From Anaspis maculata (Eukaryota; Arthropoda; Insecta; Coleoptera; Scraptiidae): a stretch of 64,000 nucleotides of DNA. Each line of letters starts with the position of its first letter. Positions within the stretch are counted from its first letter, which is position 1. A program made the position numbers and the translations under genes. Under the pieces are notes generated by a model. That model was given only the letters and a program-made list of their open reading frames with translations. It had not been told where the DNA came from and did not search any database. Shown here piece by piece: positions 19,346 through 32,438 of the stretch. The stretch is from NCBI GenBank assembly GCA_949128115.1, contig OX421963.1, positions 79,913,635-79,977,634 on the forward strand, given 5' to 3'.

Positions 19346-22300
19346 CGAGCGGAAAATCGAAACAGATAAACTGCAGTTGTGAAGAGATTCTGTGTGTCTT
19401 TTCTTCTCAAAAATGAGAAAAAAATTGAAAGCTACACTGTCATTCATGCCTGCAAGATGAAAAGGAGTAGAGACATTAACTGGACGGGCAAAATTGATTA
19501 TAGAAAAAAAGGGCCCCAGTTAGCTACCAAGTCCGCCTTCTACTCGGGTCCATAGCAATGTACGGTATCATCAGTCCAGTTCAGGTACAAGTCTATGATC
19601 GAAGTGCATGATTTGGCAGCAGAAATAGCTTGAAAAATATTCTGTCAAAAAATCTATAGATTCAAATTTGAATGTCCAAATACTTTCGAACAAGGAAATC
19701 GGCTTTCATCAAGCTGTGCAGGAAATTATCGTGTGCCCATGTATACCTACTCGCACCTTCACGTCCCTTGTCCTCGCTCTAAACGTGTCAACCGCCAACA
19801 TCATCTATTGATTATGTAAATTGTCCTGGTGCGCTAAATAGTAGAACCCTTCCCTTCCATCAGCCGGAGAGCGTTTTGTTTCAATCTTGCGGCTACGGTG
19901 TTAAATGCGATCGTTAACTCTCCGGAATTCTCGGGAATTTCCAACTGTTTTAGTTTCCACCGCCACCATGTAATGCCGGAGCTGTACTCTCTATACCAGT
20001 GGTCCGTTTTTTGCTCAGCACCGCCGCCCGACGGCTACCCCCTTCTCGCAGGGCCCTTCAGGCTGAACCCGCATTTTTTCCGCAAGAGTCCGGGCGGAGC
20101 GGCACCAGCAGAACTTTTAAATTAAAATTCCTGCGAGTACAATTGCGGAGAGATTATTTAATTTTTGATCGTTTCCGGTGAGGAATTTAATTTTGCGTCT
20201 CTGTGCGAGATGCGACGCGGACGTAAGAAAACGTAGGCAAGGTCTCGCGTTGCACCAAAGGAGTGTGCATCATTTGAAATTTGAAACCCGAGAGAGCATC
20301 AGCAGCAGCAGACGCGGAAAGCAAGTTCTCGAACACACCTGATTTCTTTTTGTGCGAAGCATCAGACGCAGAAGAAGTTTTCGGTTGCGGGTTGTTCTTT
20401 TCTTCTTTTGGTTGGTGCAGCAACCAAGTCGGTCGCTTTGCTCGCAATTTAATTTTCGCTGTATTCACTAGCCAAGGAAATGAAACAAACGTGCAGCTCG
20501 CTAATGGCATTTTTTCGATTGGAACTTCCTTCAATCCGCTTCTCACAAGTTTAATTGCGCCAACGTCGCTCCGCAAAGACGAGCGCTCTGTGCTTTTCTC
20601 GTCGGTCGCAAGACGCGATTTTTGAGATAGGTCGAGACTCTTCGGGTTCGGGGGATGGAGGCGCGCAATCGATAACAATCACCGGGAGGGTTCGAATGCA
20701 GGTGTTTCAAGATCGTCTGTTAGCATTAGTTGAATTTCTAATTGAAATGGGCTGGAATGAAAAACGTAGCAATCAATAATTAATTAGTCGCGCATAAATA
20801 GCTTTCAAACTGCGTTCAAATAGATGAAGTAAACAAGTGCTTTGAGACGGCCCGTTTCTAGTTGTCCTAACCTCAACTTAAACCTGACTTTTGAACCATT
20901 TTTAAACTTTTGAAAGCGGGTAACAGGCCCCCAATACATACTAAGTATACTTTAAGAAAGTGTGAGAAGCTGCTTTTCGCCGGAACCACTAGCGAGATGG
21001 CGCTGAGATCGTTCCTCACTTGCTGCACCTGCAAACTAATTCTCATTTGGGCTGGCTGGTAGGAGGCAATTTTAATGTTAGCCGAAAGGGTGAAGGAAGG
21101 AATTCAATGTGTCATTGTAATAATACGATAAGGGATGGGGGATAGGGGTAGTTAGCCCCTGTTATTAACTTATTAAAAATATATCAAAATTCAACACTAG
21201 GAAAGATCCCAGCGCTAATACCATGTGTAATAAGCGAGGTTTAGGGGAGGTTGATTAAAATATAATATGAGTGTTCCGGCCGCGCGTTCACTCTTGAATT
21301 TAGGACACTTATTGACAAACACTGTAGGCAACCAACAATACATCCTTGCTTTCCGTGTCCCCCTCCTGTTTGACCTTCAGGAGGCCCGCAGCGCTTTGAG
21401 AGGGAAAAGCGCTCCCAGCGCGAGAGCTTGTGCGATCCGCCGCAAGTCAAGTTCCGTTTCCGCAAGCAAAAGCTCAAGCAAGATGGTGGTCGACAACGGC
21501 GAGTGCACGACGAGGTCTTGAAAAATAGCCATTTTTCCGTTGCCATTTTCGCTGCTGTCGATAGTGCCAGTCTCCTGATACTGTTAGCTGTTCGCCGAAT
21601 CGGTGAGAGATTGTGTCGAGACGCTCCGCAGCACGTCAGAATTCAGCGGTGCCTTGGAGGCCTCAAAAAAGGTTTTTACGTCGTCGTCTTCGACCAAACT
21701 CCACATTGGAAGCTCCAGGCCACCTCGCTTCGGGCGCTGTTCATTTTGGCCTCATGTGAGTACCTTTCTTGCCTCCTTCCTTCGTTTCCGTTTGTTGGGC
21801 GACGCAGTGTTTGTCAATTTGTGTCCTTACAGTGCCCCGTTGCCCAGTTGGACGGAGCAGGCCCCCCTTCGGAAATTTCATTATTTTGTCAATAAAGTAC
21901 CGATGCGAATAGCGTGGAACAGTAAAATTTCGTCTCGAGCGTTTTGAGTTTCTTTTCCCCTTTTTAAAGCTTAATGTTCCTGCGACAATGAGCGAAAACG
22001 GAAGACGCAATACTCGACGCAATAGAAATAAGTCAAAGGACATTAAATGATATAAAAATGCCACCAATTGTAAAACTGGGGGTGGTTGATGTTCAAATAA
22101 ACGAACACAATTTAAACACAATAAAATAAGTATAAATGATAATCAGTATTGCGAGTTCCTGTACCTTATGTACTGCTTAGGGGAACTATAGGCGATTGAC
22201 CTTATTGAGGAAAATGGCCGTTTCGTCGAGGAAGTTCTAGGGAATTAATTTTCAGAAGAGGTGTAAGTTGCCGCCCTTGGTTGCCGCAGGCAGCGGCGTC

Positions 22301-24211
22301 TGTTACGTCAATTGGTGGCACGTCAAAACTGTCACTTTGCTGTCTTGTGCAGTCTCCCACAAGCAAGCTTTTGTTCCTGTGAACCCTCGGGACCCCGTAG
22401 GCTCTTTATTGGGCCCCATGTTGATGACCAGCGTCGTCGCAGACCTTCCTCTAAATCATCCATAGCTTCCGCCCAAGGAAGAGCAACAGACTCTGTCTGC
22501 AGAGTCAATCACCACCTACCTTTTTTCCTCGCTTTTTTCTAGAGATTTTCTGCTTGGACTTCAGCTTGAGATCCGCATTTTTCATTCTAATAAGCTCACC
22601 GTAGCAACCTTTGTGTTCGGGACATGAACGTTGTCTTTTTTTTTACCGCAATGTAATGTATTGCTGGGAGCGTAGTCTTTCAGCTGCGCACCTCTGGGGC
22701 TAGATCTACTACAAGCCTGCTAAATATGCCAACCATAACATGAAATAAGAGACACAAATGCAAACCCATTTTCACATTATTTCTACTTGTCAGATTTCCA
22801 TGTGAATAATGTGGGTATTACAGGTATCCACTAGTGCCCACCTAGGCTACTAGACGTCGGAGCATGTGTTCCTCGCAAAAACGTCCTCAACGATCAAGTA
22901 CCGAGCTCTACACCAGGTGACGTTTTTTAAATGTAAATCGCCTATAGTAGGTCGATGACCCTGTATGGTCGTTCAGAATAGGGTGTGCTTAATCCTAAGG
23001 GTAGTAACGTGAGCTGCCACCACTGACTCAGTTATTTTATATGGAGAGGCAGATCCATAGGGGGGGGGGGGGAACAGACCATCTGGTTACATCTTAGAGT
23101 TTAATTCTTGGTTGGGGTAGCGTGCATTTTAGCTTATCTATTTCTGGCTTTAACTCTTCGGGAAGGCGTTTAGATTGAGTCCGGCAGACGAGGCATTTGA
23201 ATCAAGTAGAAACCTCCAGCTATTTACCTGTCTACGTGAAGGGTGGTCAGGGAACAAAGAGATTTTCAAAAGAAACATTATACATATATTCAAATAAGCT
23301 AAATCAATAAGTACAATACTGCATAGGTTTACTATCAAGAGCTAGTATCAAAAATATTCACAATTATAGCCACCTCGTGGCATAGCAATAATAATAATAC
23401 TTCAAGTAAACAAACACAAACTCAGCTGTCGCTGTGACGTTTGATGACGTAAGAGACTAGTGCAACAACCGTCACGACGTCATTTTGGCGTTCATCCGTC
23501 ATGGCTCGTGCATATGACGTAAGTGGGGATATGAGAGAGAGATTCAGATTGAGATACAGAGTTAGAGATTTGCGAGTCGCTAGAGAGCGCTTTGCACATG
23601 ACTCATTTGCTCGACGAAAGCGCTTCAAAACCTGAATATTAATTCGATGGGTTCTACCTTATACGGTAACATTACACTATGAAGGACTCTATATTTACGT
23701 TCCACTCTGGGTAGGTATCAACAGGGCAACACTCGCGTAAAACACAGGGGTAATATTTTTGGGACGATTGGTTTCTGCGTTGACAAGGGAACGTCGCGTT
23801 TCGCGCATCGGTGGATTATCTACCAAAATATATTCGGACTCGCGCCTCGCGTGTTACAGTGGTGATTCACTCTACACTTCGAGCTGTTCAATTGAATAAT
23901 CGCGCGCGTCTCACACGATAATACTGTGGAAATAATTACTCGAAATTCGGAAATTTTACGGCCGTGGGACGCACATGGGCGTCTCACGCCGAGACCAAGC
24001 GCAGGGTCGAAATTAAGTGATTATGAGTGATTTGACTGTGAATAAATTATTAACGAAATGACCGCGTCGGGCTGCGGTTCGCGACGCAAGTCACGGCCGA
24101 GCCGCTGGTTAAATCTTCAATTTGAAAGTCCCGTTATCTTCTCTTCAGCTTTAATTCATAGACTCGTCTAATCTCCAAACCTCGTGGTCTAACGGACCAA
24201 TAAGAGCGGCC
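19346..24211. other. Intergenic, no gene recognised
   Basis: Nearly 5 kb with only short overlapping frames on both strands. Longest are 155 aa (21428-21895, plus) and 163 aa (20187-20678, minus), with no recognisable motif. Contains a 13-base G run at 23060-23072 and four TGACGT sites at 23435-23520. Confidence 0.45.
23435..23520. promoter_or_regulatory. Cluster of TGACGT (CRE-like) sites
   Basis: TGACGT at 23435-23440, 23445-23450 and 23515-23520, and its complement ACGTCA at 23477-23482: four in 86 bp. TGACGT is the core bound by CREB/ATF-type bZIP factors. No adjacent gene start is visible, so function is only a suggestion. Confidence 0.25.
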
Positions 24212-24545
24212 CTTAAGGACGGAGTTCAATTGGTAAAATAAGCGCTGCGAAATCAATCCGTCTGGGTTTATTCCTTGACGGATTCTTACCATTTTGGTCT
24301 CTTTCGAAAGCTACAAGGATGTACTTTAGTTTGAGCCCATTGGCATTTCCAAAATCCAAAAATAATTTTTTCAAATGTCAAAATTTAATATTTTTTTTTG
24401 GATTTCGGAAATGCCAATGGGCTCAAACCAAAGTACATCCTTGTAACTTTTGAAAGAGACCAAAATAGTAAGAATCCGTCAAGGAATAAACCCACACGGA
24501 TTGATTTCGCAACGCTTATTTCACCAATATGACTACGTCCTTAAG
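24212..24545. mobile_element. 334-bp inverted-repeat MITE
   Basis: Arms of about 155 bp begin CTTAAGGACG and end CGTCCTTAAG, with internal matches such as GAGCCCATTGGCATTTCC against its complement. Loop of a few tens of bases. Arms are about 90% alike by eye. No clear target duplication, so the superfamily is unknown. Confidence 0.75.
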
Positions 24546-26114
24546 CGTTCCCACACTGCCGTGAAATTAATGCCTTAGCAATTAGGCATGTTTAGTTTAG
24601 CGATTTTATAACGCCTCGAATTTTACAGGAAATGAATTTTGCAACCCGGTGGATTCATACTTCCCGGTCTCTATGCATTCTTAAAACCAGGCAAATTTTG
24701 AGGAAAAAGTCTCTCTCGTTCCTTATTTTGGAATATAATAGCAACAGTCACAACCGACCTTAGGCGGTAGGTTAGCGTGAAACTAAGAAGTGAAAATATA
24801 AGGCACAGGGCTGGACTAGCCCGGTTTGCCATATCATGTCGCAACACTAGAAGATTTGCATCGTCAAATGGAGCATTTTTGGGTTCAGAAGAGGTGCCCT
24901 CAATCACAAAAAATTGGACAAGAGAAGAAATCGCTTGCGAATAATGGATATCCAACAATTGTAGGACGATAAATCACTGTAGGTACGTCAGAAAATGCCG
25001 GAAGAGCATATCGTTGCTTAAAATGAATAGTGAAACAGTAAACAGTGAATGAAATTAACGTCTGGGTTATTAACCAATCAACTTTACAAATGAATGGAAC
25101 AACCCAACTCTTGAGAGTAAGTGGAAGGCGGCAGTTTGGTTTTGGTCATCTGGTTCTGAAAAGATAAAAACGGGCGTGAGCATTACGCTACCCTCATGAA
25201 TTGATCTTAGATCAATTCAGTGTTGAATTCAACTTTAACTTAGTCTTGAATCAATATGACTCTGGAACAATTCCAGTCCGCCTTACTAAATACGCGACTT
25301 ACACCTTACGCCTTCTATAGGCATTATGGACTATGGAAACATCACATAAATACCAGTCAGAGTCTGACTAAACACCGTGATGATGAAACGTACAATTGTA
25401 CCCCCAACGGGCACTTGTTTCCAGTACCACATCACGTGCATTAAGTGTGATTGTAATTCATTCTTGGTTCGTCTACATGGGTGATCACCCCCGATACAAG
25501 CAACCCGGTCCTGTGCCGATTTATGTAATGGAGCCGCATAAGGGTCCTGTCCCGCCACACAGAACCACTCTAATTTTTTATCCAATTCAATTTATTGTTT
25601 CTGAAAAATATTGAATTTTTATAATAAGAGGTTTGATTAAGACAAATTCAGGTAAAAATAAAGTTAAATTAAAATGCGTGAGAATACCAATAACATAATA
25701 ACCAATGAAAAATACCGAGTTAAACCATTACAAAATGCAAACAAAATAATAACTAATGAACAATAAGAATTACAAACAACAAAATTGATGATTCACATCA
25801 TTGATAGTCACTCGTTGAGGGCAAATGATCGCAATGACCACCCTAATACCGTTCGTGCAATGGAGCCACCAGCGAGGCTTCTGCCGCATATTAGCGCAGA
25901 CAACCTCAAACGTCTACTCTGTATAAGCAATGCTGAGGTTCTCACGTTCAATTATTTTCATGTGCTTATTTACTGCCAATTACAGTAAATAAGTAGATAT
26001 ATGCTCTGTGAGACAGACTCACCGTTTGGATGCTGACAGCTTCGTAATTTTTCACAAAGAGAAATGCACCTTGTCATCAGTAACTATGCATAAAAGATTT
26101 ACGCCCTTGCAATA
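24546..26114. other. Intergenic, no gene recognised
   Basis: AT-rich. No motif is visible in its short frames. It could hold further decayed BEL/Pao sequence upstream of the fragment at 26115, but I cannot show it. Confidence 0.4.
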
Positions 26115-26710
26115 AGATGACCAAACGCCGCATCCTCTCTCATTGCATCATAGCTGTTCGACCACACGGGTTTCATTTCACCTATTGTTATCAAGGGTAA
26201 AAGGCTTCCGCAAAAATTATGGTTTTGTGAACTGGATTGGGACTCAAAATACCAGAGGCATTGAAAAAGATATTTGGAAAGAATTTCTTCCCCAGATGAA
26301 TTTTTTATCGCAGATTTCGATACCGCGATGGGCTGCAATCACAAACGTCGTTACAGTGTATCTTTTTACATTCTCTGACGAATCTATCAAAGCTTATGGT
26401 GCCATGGTTTACATAAAGTCCACTGATGCGCTAAGCAATAATTGTGCTGTTCCTTTATTCAGCTTGAAATCACGGTTAGCCTCCATAGAAACCATATCGC
26501 TACCACTTCTCCAGTTACGCGGTGTCTTGCTAGCAGTACGTTTGAAACAAGTGGTACGCGAGACGCTGAAGATCCTGATAAGAGAAGGCATTGATAAGAT
26601 AGGGCATTTCTTTGTTGGCTTAACCATTGTTTTACACTGTCTTGCCAGCCACGTGAATTTGTGGCAAACTTACGGGGCCAATTAAATTGAGGAAATCCAA
26701 AACTTAAAAA
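26115..26710 (+). pseudogene. BEL/Pao pol fragment (RT-end/RNase H-like)
   Basis: Plus strand. TKRRILSH, then in another frame FDHTGFISPIVIKGK and LPQKLWFCELDWDS, correspond to the BEL/Pao motif series sKRxxLS, FDPLGxxSP, LQxLWxxxLDWD. A further frame then gives ISIPRWAA, TFSDESIKAYGAMVYIKS, SLKSRLASIETISLPLLQLR and ending GAN-stop-IEEIQ; these match the PRW, DASxxAYGAVVYxR, SKSRVAPLKxxSLPRLEL and ANRVxEI blocks of Peptidase_A17/RNase H regions. At least two frameshifts and one stop (about 26684) interrupt it. The usual acid of DAS is still present as DES. A dead copy. Confidence 0.8.
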
Positions 26711-28324
26711 AGAGATGTCCACTTCAAGGCCATGGACGCGATTGCGCTGTTCGAACTTCGAACTTGATCACGTGGTCAAGTAGGTAGTTTGAAACGAACT
26801 GATAGGGGACATTGAGGTGACTGTGAACACTGGATGTATCACAAGAAGTGATAAACGTGAAAACGAACATGATCATCATATGATATTTGGTCACAATTTT
26901 CAGAATAAATTTTTTAATGTTGGTGTTCTGCCGAAAGATTGATACTTTTTCATAAAATAATCCATATTTGATTGCGTTACCTTAGACACTGTTTCCCTAC
27001 ATCAGTTGAAGTACCTATGTTTGGTTGTCTACATCTGAGTGTGCATGTGGTTTCCAAATTTGTTTCGGAATTCACTAGAACATTCAATGCTAGAGCGCAA
27101 TAACGCATTTTATTTCGGTGATTCTGTGTGTACGGTGTGTTCGTGTAGTCGCAGGTCGCAGTTCAGAGTTCAGCATTATTCTGTGATTCAGCTGTTGTAA
27201 AATTAGCGAAAAGGTGAGTGTTTTATTGACAGGCCATAATAATTATTCCTTACTCTAGAAAATAGATGTCCACCAAGAGTTGACAAGTAAAATGCGCAGT
27301 AGGTTGGTCGGTCCTTTCTTTTTTTCGCATTGAGTACGATCATTCGTCTCACTCTTCAGCTCAGCGAAGGTTACCGTTGTATATTGTGTTGCCTATTATT
27401 ATGCTCCAAACTTCATCGAAATTCGAAAGTGAAATGAGTACCTAGGTGCATCTCGTTAGATTACGTTGTTATCGAGTGTTAGAACAGTCAATTAGAACAC
27501 CAACATTTCAATAGTGACTTTGTGAATATCTGGAATAGCGTTTGACTGATCTAAATCGAAATTTTTGAAAATATTCCTGAAACATTTCAGTTACTTATAT
27601 TTTTTCTTCGAATCAGCCAAAGTGTGCCAAACAATTAAGGAATCGCATTTTATAGCATGTTATATGGTGACCTCCGAATCTTATATCAGATTTTGGAAAG
27701 AAGAAATTTCAAGCTTTGAAATGTTTAACGATCTCAAAAATTGATTTATTTTCATTGTGTGTTCTGCAATAACGGATGAAAAAGTAATGTTGAGAAGAAA
27801 TTATAATTCGAATAACTTTAAGAGTGGGTATATTCATTTTTTGAGATTATTCAGTTTTCAAGATTATTTAATCTTCAAGTTTATTCAATGTTCAAGACCA
27901 CCTAACTCTTGATTATTACGCGCTTGCGCGCCTCCATGACCTAGTGCAATAAATAACAGAACCGTGGCAATGATTGCACGTGCGTAGCGAAGAAAATCCA
28001 GCTGATTTTATTTCTCGCGGCTTGTTATCTGAACAACTTTAAACCAATGAAATGTAGTGGAACAGACCAGCTTGGGTGGTGATAAATGAACAAGAATGAC
28101 CAACTCACTTTAAGAGGGCTACTACATGCATAATAAAATGCATAGAAAGGCGCGTTTAAAAAAAAGAATCTGATATTTCTAAGGAAAATGCCACATAAAA
28201 ATAATGTGATATCTACTCGATCCATTCTTGGATGAAATTGAAATCGGAATTGATTTTTTTTGATCTCTTCAACGTCAAACACGGTATTAGGTGCAATGCT
28301 CGACTGATAAGGTCTTACGGTGGT
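26711..28324. other. Probable decayed BEL/Pao interior
   Basis: Lies between the two BEL/Pao pieces, where the RNase H to integrase stretch (roughly 1 kb) would be expected. I cannot read motifs in it. An AAAAG|GTGAGT splice-donor-like site at about 27212 follows a G/T-rich stretch, but no exon can be shown. Confidence 0.35.
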
Positions 28325-28482
28325 TTATTTATCTTTTTGGTTACGAAGGAAGTGTTCACCTGGAGCTAGTCGATGATTTGACTACTGGTGCGTTCATCAA
28401 TGCATCCAACAGATCTATTCCAAGCAATGAATGCGGGGCAATGTGCCATTATCATACATGTTATTTACCTTACGTCGAATAA
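28325..28482 (+). pseudogene. BEL/Pao integrase fragment
   Basis: Plus strand encodes YLFGYEGSVHLELVDDLTTG and AFINASNRSI. This matches the integrase-core block (CLFTCATTRAVHLELVxDLxTxAFxxALRRF) of BEL/Pao elements. The SDNG block that should follow is missing. Same strand and order as 26115-26710, so both are probably parts of one decayed copy. Confidence 0.7.
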
Positions 28483-31400
28483 GTGAGGTAACTCCGAGAA
28501 TTTAAACTTTTGATTCGTAATACACGCTTTCGCGACATCCCGGAAATTACCTAGTATGAAATTATGGACCTTGAGTCCACCACTTCTCTCAAGCATGTCT
28601 CGCTGGCCAAAAAGCAAAGGTCTGCCGAGATCTAACATCGAGCATGCGATAAGGACCTTTGATAAAAACAAGACTCAGATGAATCATGAGCAATGCTTGT
28701 TAGTCAGAACCATAGATATGGACACCTATCATGAAGAGGGATCGAAGCACATGGAGCACCGAACAGTCACGCTGTATAAATTCATGATCATCATCATCAT
28801 AATCTTTCGTGAATCATCATGATCAAAATTCATGATTCACGAAAGTACGACCTTTGTAGGAAGTTGGTAGCTGAGAGGAGTGACCTGAGCGCTGGCGTTG
28901 ATTGTAGACTGTTGAGGTTGGGTTTATCACTTCATTTGGTAAACTGGAAACTCCACAGTCTGGTAAGACTAACAGAGGGGTTGCTAAATAGGTTCTTCCT
29001 GTAGCATGCTGATGTGGTCTTTCCTAATGAGTGATCTCGACCACTTCAACTGTGACCTCCTGACTCCTGAAAGACAGACCGCAGTAAATCTGAATTTATC
29101 TTTTAAAGATTGACCACCAACGCTGCCAATCCCCGAATCCATCTTCGTGTGAGGATCCCCCGTCCAAAGAATCAAAGTTTAATACGTTGCTCAATGGTTT
29201 TTTCTGTCTGTTTCTTTTCTGCACAGCTTATTCTAAGAAATGGGTTAGAACGAAGTGATTAGAAGGGTAGGTCAGGCGAACGGTACCGATGGAAACTGTT
29301 ATTTATGCCTCGTTTTGTGGCAGTGATTTGTATCACTAGGCAAGGAACTTCACTTCTGCGAGTACGAGTGAAATCTTTGGACCGAGGCGACCCCGAAATA
29401 ATCATCAAATCATCCCATTTGGACGCGCTTGGTAGGCCTTTGGAGTTGGCAATTGTACTCAAAGCCGTTTCAAAGCGAATGGTTACCGACACGCAAAAAA
29501 ACTAAATTCAACCAAATTCGTTTAATTTAATTGAATAGATCAATGAAAGATTGTGGGAGAACACTATAAGTAAGCGTACTTGTGTCCGATCGTTTTCAGT
29601 TATTGCCAGAACATCATCTTATTACTTTAAGCACAGTCCGTAGCTGTAGGCTCGAGCGCCGCAACCATCTCATGGTGGCGCTTTGAACTGACTGGCTTGC
29701 CTGCTGAAGTGCTGAGAGCTATGTGCGGAACATTTTCCGCGGTCTCTTCATCACAGCTTCTTGTTTCAAAAAAATCGCATGAATGCGAAAGTATCGCCCT
29801 GATAACGTCGTGTTAGAAAGTGTCCAATACAAATTTATAGACTCAGCTCTGCCGGTGCGGCGGTATTAATTAACAAATAAACACACCTGGCACGACAGTC
29901 AATTACCTGATGGATCCCGGCGATGAAGAATTAATCACGAGATCAAAGCTCGGTTCGAGGGATTCCATCAATATTAAAACGCACTGTGCTGTAGCAGCGC
30001 GACCAAGATTTGCGCTTTGGGAACGAACGCAAGAGGATGAGGGTTCCTTCGTCCTCCTTCTCCGCCGCCGCACCTTCTCTCGAATATAAGTCAAGTCAAG
30101 AGAGATAACAACGGGACCTGGGGATCCCCCGCAAAACGTCCTGGCAGCAGCGCAAAGCTTACGCGTAATGCGAGATTAATTGCGTACGTTAGTCAATGCC
30201 AGACCATTATATATCACGGGATTTAAACTGCGCTACAGCTACAGCTATACACAGCCCCCCCCCTTCTTCCACCAGCCCTCTTACGGTGCTTTCTGTACAC
30301 CGATGCTGAGGCTCTAGAGGAAGACCGACAACTTTACATTTTATAACCCGCGCCGGCACATCGCATCACTGACTGGCAAGGCAAGAAAAAGGTCCGGATC
30401 CTGTTAAATTCTGACAAATTGTGCTGGTGAAGGGGGATAAGGGATGGACGGAGGTTTTCGACCATTGTGCGAGTGAGCTCGGAGAGAAGTAGGTATCTAC
30501 AGCTACAAAAAATGTCCGTTTTTATCTCGTGTGTCTTAATTTCATCTCCTCGGCGTGCGGCGTTATTAATGTTTGTTATGAAATCTTCTTTTGTTTTATG
30601 TCTTGCGAAGGGTCTCGGTCCGATGGGGGGCAGTGAAGGCACTCATTTGGTTGGTCCGGGTACAATAACAAAAACCTACACACTGCAGACGCCGTAAAAG
30701 TTACACGGTACTGGATAATAATTATTGCGTGTCGGTCCTGCGGGAGCTCTAAATAGTCGCAAAAAGTGTACAATTAAAACTGCCAGGAGCCGAGCTGTAA
30801 AAAGGTGAATCGCTTGAGTATCACTCATAAATACTGCGTAAGCATGATAAAATTAGGCAAAAGCACCCGGTATGCCTAACGATACCGGAGTAGATATTAA
30901 AATGTAGACCTGACACGAGAGTCCTTTGATGAAGAAGTGCTCTTTGGCGACTGCTTCCACTTAGTTTAGCCAGTGTAGGTATGTATACATTTATTTGATT
31001 ACTTTCTCAAACTTGATGTAATTTGATATTTTGAACTTGACGACGCCTTAAATATTGCACGCTTTGATGATTTTATTACAACGCCAGATACATACTGCGA
31101 AAATTCCATAAAGAGTGATTGTTCCTCATCGGTCGCATACCTTTTGGTCTGGATTTCTTCAGGTGAGAGACACAAGACTTCCTTGACATAAACCAAAGTG
31201 GTTTCTCATCAAACCAATCTCGTTGGTCTAACGTGTGGCGCCCCCTAATAAATCTTTCCAAAGGCGTTGGTGTCTTTTTTTTTGTTAATCACCTCAGTCT
31301 TCTAATCGCCCCAACTTTTAAGATCTTTCAGAGGAAGTAGCTGTTGCCTATTTTGGGGCTCTTAATATTTTTCCATTCGGGCCCTTCAAACGTTGGATGG

Positions 31401-31824
31401 CACAAATACACAAGTGTTATTGTTAGTCATACTGCTACGGCAAGTTTCACCACTGAGTAAGAAACGAAGACGATGACCAATACGTACTCCTACAGTTACT
31501 AATACGAAGTTGTAGAGAAGTGCAACGGAGTGCTTGAAACAATATTTAGGGGGATAGACAGCGTGAAAGTATAAAGTGTACGAAGAATATAAAGCCAAAA
31601 GAAAAAAGTTGACGCTCATCATCCAAAAACAGAAACGGGAATCATGGAAAAAGCTATGCGCGGAGGTCAACGATGACTCATGAAGCCAAGGACACAGGAT
31701 TGTCTGCAAGGAAACAAGGAATACGGCGAAAGTACAGATGACCGATGAAGAGATGTTAGACATTGCACAGGAACTTTCCCCGAAGGGTGAAAAACTGGAG
31801 TGGGGAAAAAGGAAAAGTACAAGA
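28483..31824. other. Intergenic, no gene recognised
   Basis: Short frames only. Contains a 14-bp-stem hairpin (CTTTCGTGAATCAT, about 28804-28847), a CATCAT run next to it and a nine-base C run near 30247. Confidence 0.45.
28804..28847. repeat. Small hairpin
   Basis: CTTTCGTGAATCAT and its complement ATGATTCACGAAAG form a perfect 14-bp stem around a 16-base loop that is itself rich in ATGATCA. Confidence 0.6.
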
Positions 31825-32174
31825 AAATATAAGACTATTTTCAGAAGAAGAGTTCAGAATAGCTCGACAAACTGAAAATGAAAAAATCTCCAGGGCCAGA
31901 TCAAATTCCGGCAGAGCTAATAAGAGTGATGGGAAGCGGGTACAAGACTCTTTGTTTAAACATGATGAACAATTATTTGATGGAAGGAGAATTCCCAGAA
32001 GAATAGAAGGAGTCCCAGGTTGGTACTGCTGGATAAACCAAAAAAGGAAGCGAACTCAAAAACTACGTACGTACAGACCAATATGTACAATCAATTCAAT
32101 GGAGAAGTTGATGGAATCCTTGATCAATAGAAGATTACTTGACGAACTGGACGAGAAGGCGGAGCTATCAAAAA

Positions 32175-32438
32175 CAGCAACGGTGCCAGGGGGTGGCCAG
32201 GGTGGGCACGTGCCTCCTCTAAAATCATAGGTGCCCACCCGCGTGCCCACCCGATTTCTTAGAAAATGTCTCGGAAAAGTTTTTTTTAATGAAACTTTTT
32301 TGCGCTTGACTCTTTTTTATATTAAAAAAAGTTGTTTGGGGGATGGGAGGTTATACATATAACTAGATCAGTGCCCACCTCCCTGAATAGTGTGCCTTTT
32401 TGGGCCCACTCGTTGGAGAAATTCTGGCGCCGTCGCTG
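32175..32438. mobile_element. hAT-type MITE, 264 bp
   Basis: Flanked by an exact 8-bp duplication ATCAAAAA (32167-32174 and 32439-32446). Ends are CAGCAACGGTGCCAG and, complementary, CAGCGACGGCGCCAG, 13 of 15 matching, with the CAG...CTG form typical of hAT. GTGCCCAC motifs occur near both ends (GGTGGGCACG, AGGTGCCCACC, CAGTGCCCACC). It sits exactly in the R1 RT frame, between the codons for ELDEKAELS and the following GF-containing block. Confidence 0.88.

Noticed and set aside
20187..22121. Several 100-163 aa overlapping frames suggesting a gene
   Set aside because: Frames overlap on both strands, lack domains and have no convincing splice structure.
22180..22950. Possible element bounded by CTATAGGCGATT and its complement
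   Set aside because: Only about 12-16 bp match, with no further symmetry, target duplication or subterminal repeats. Could be chance.
23060..23072. Long G homopolymer as a structural element
   Set aside because: Homopolymers here (and at 51634-51645, 63797-63804) may be simple repeats or sequencing artefacts; there is no G4 pattern of spaced runs.
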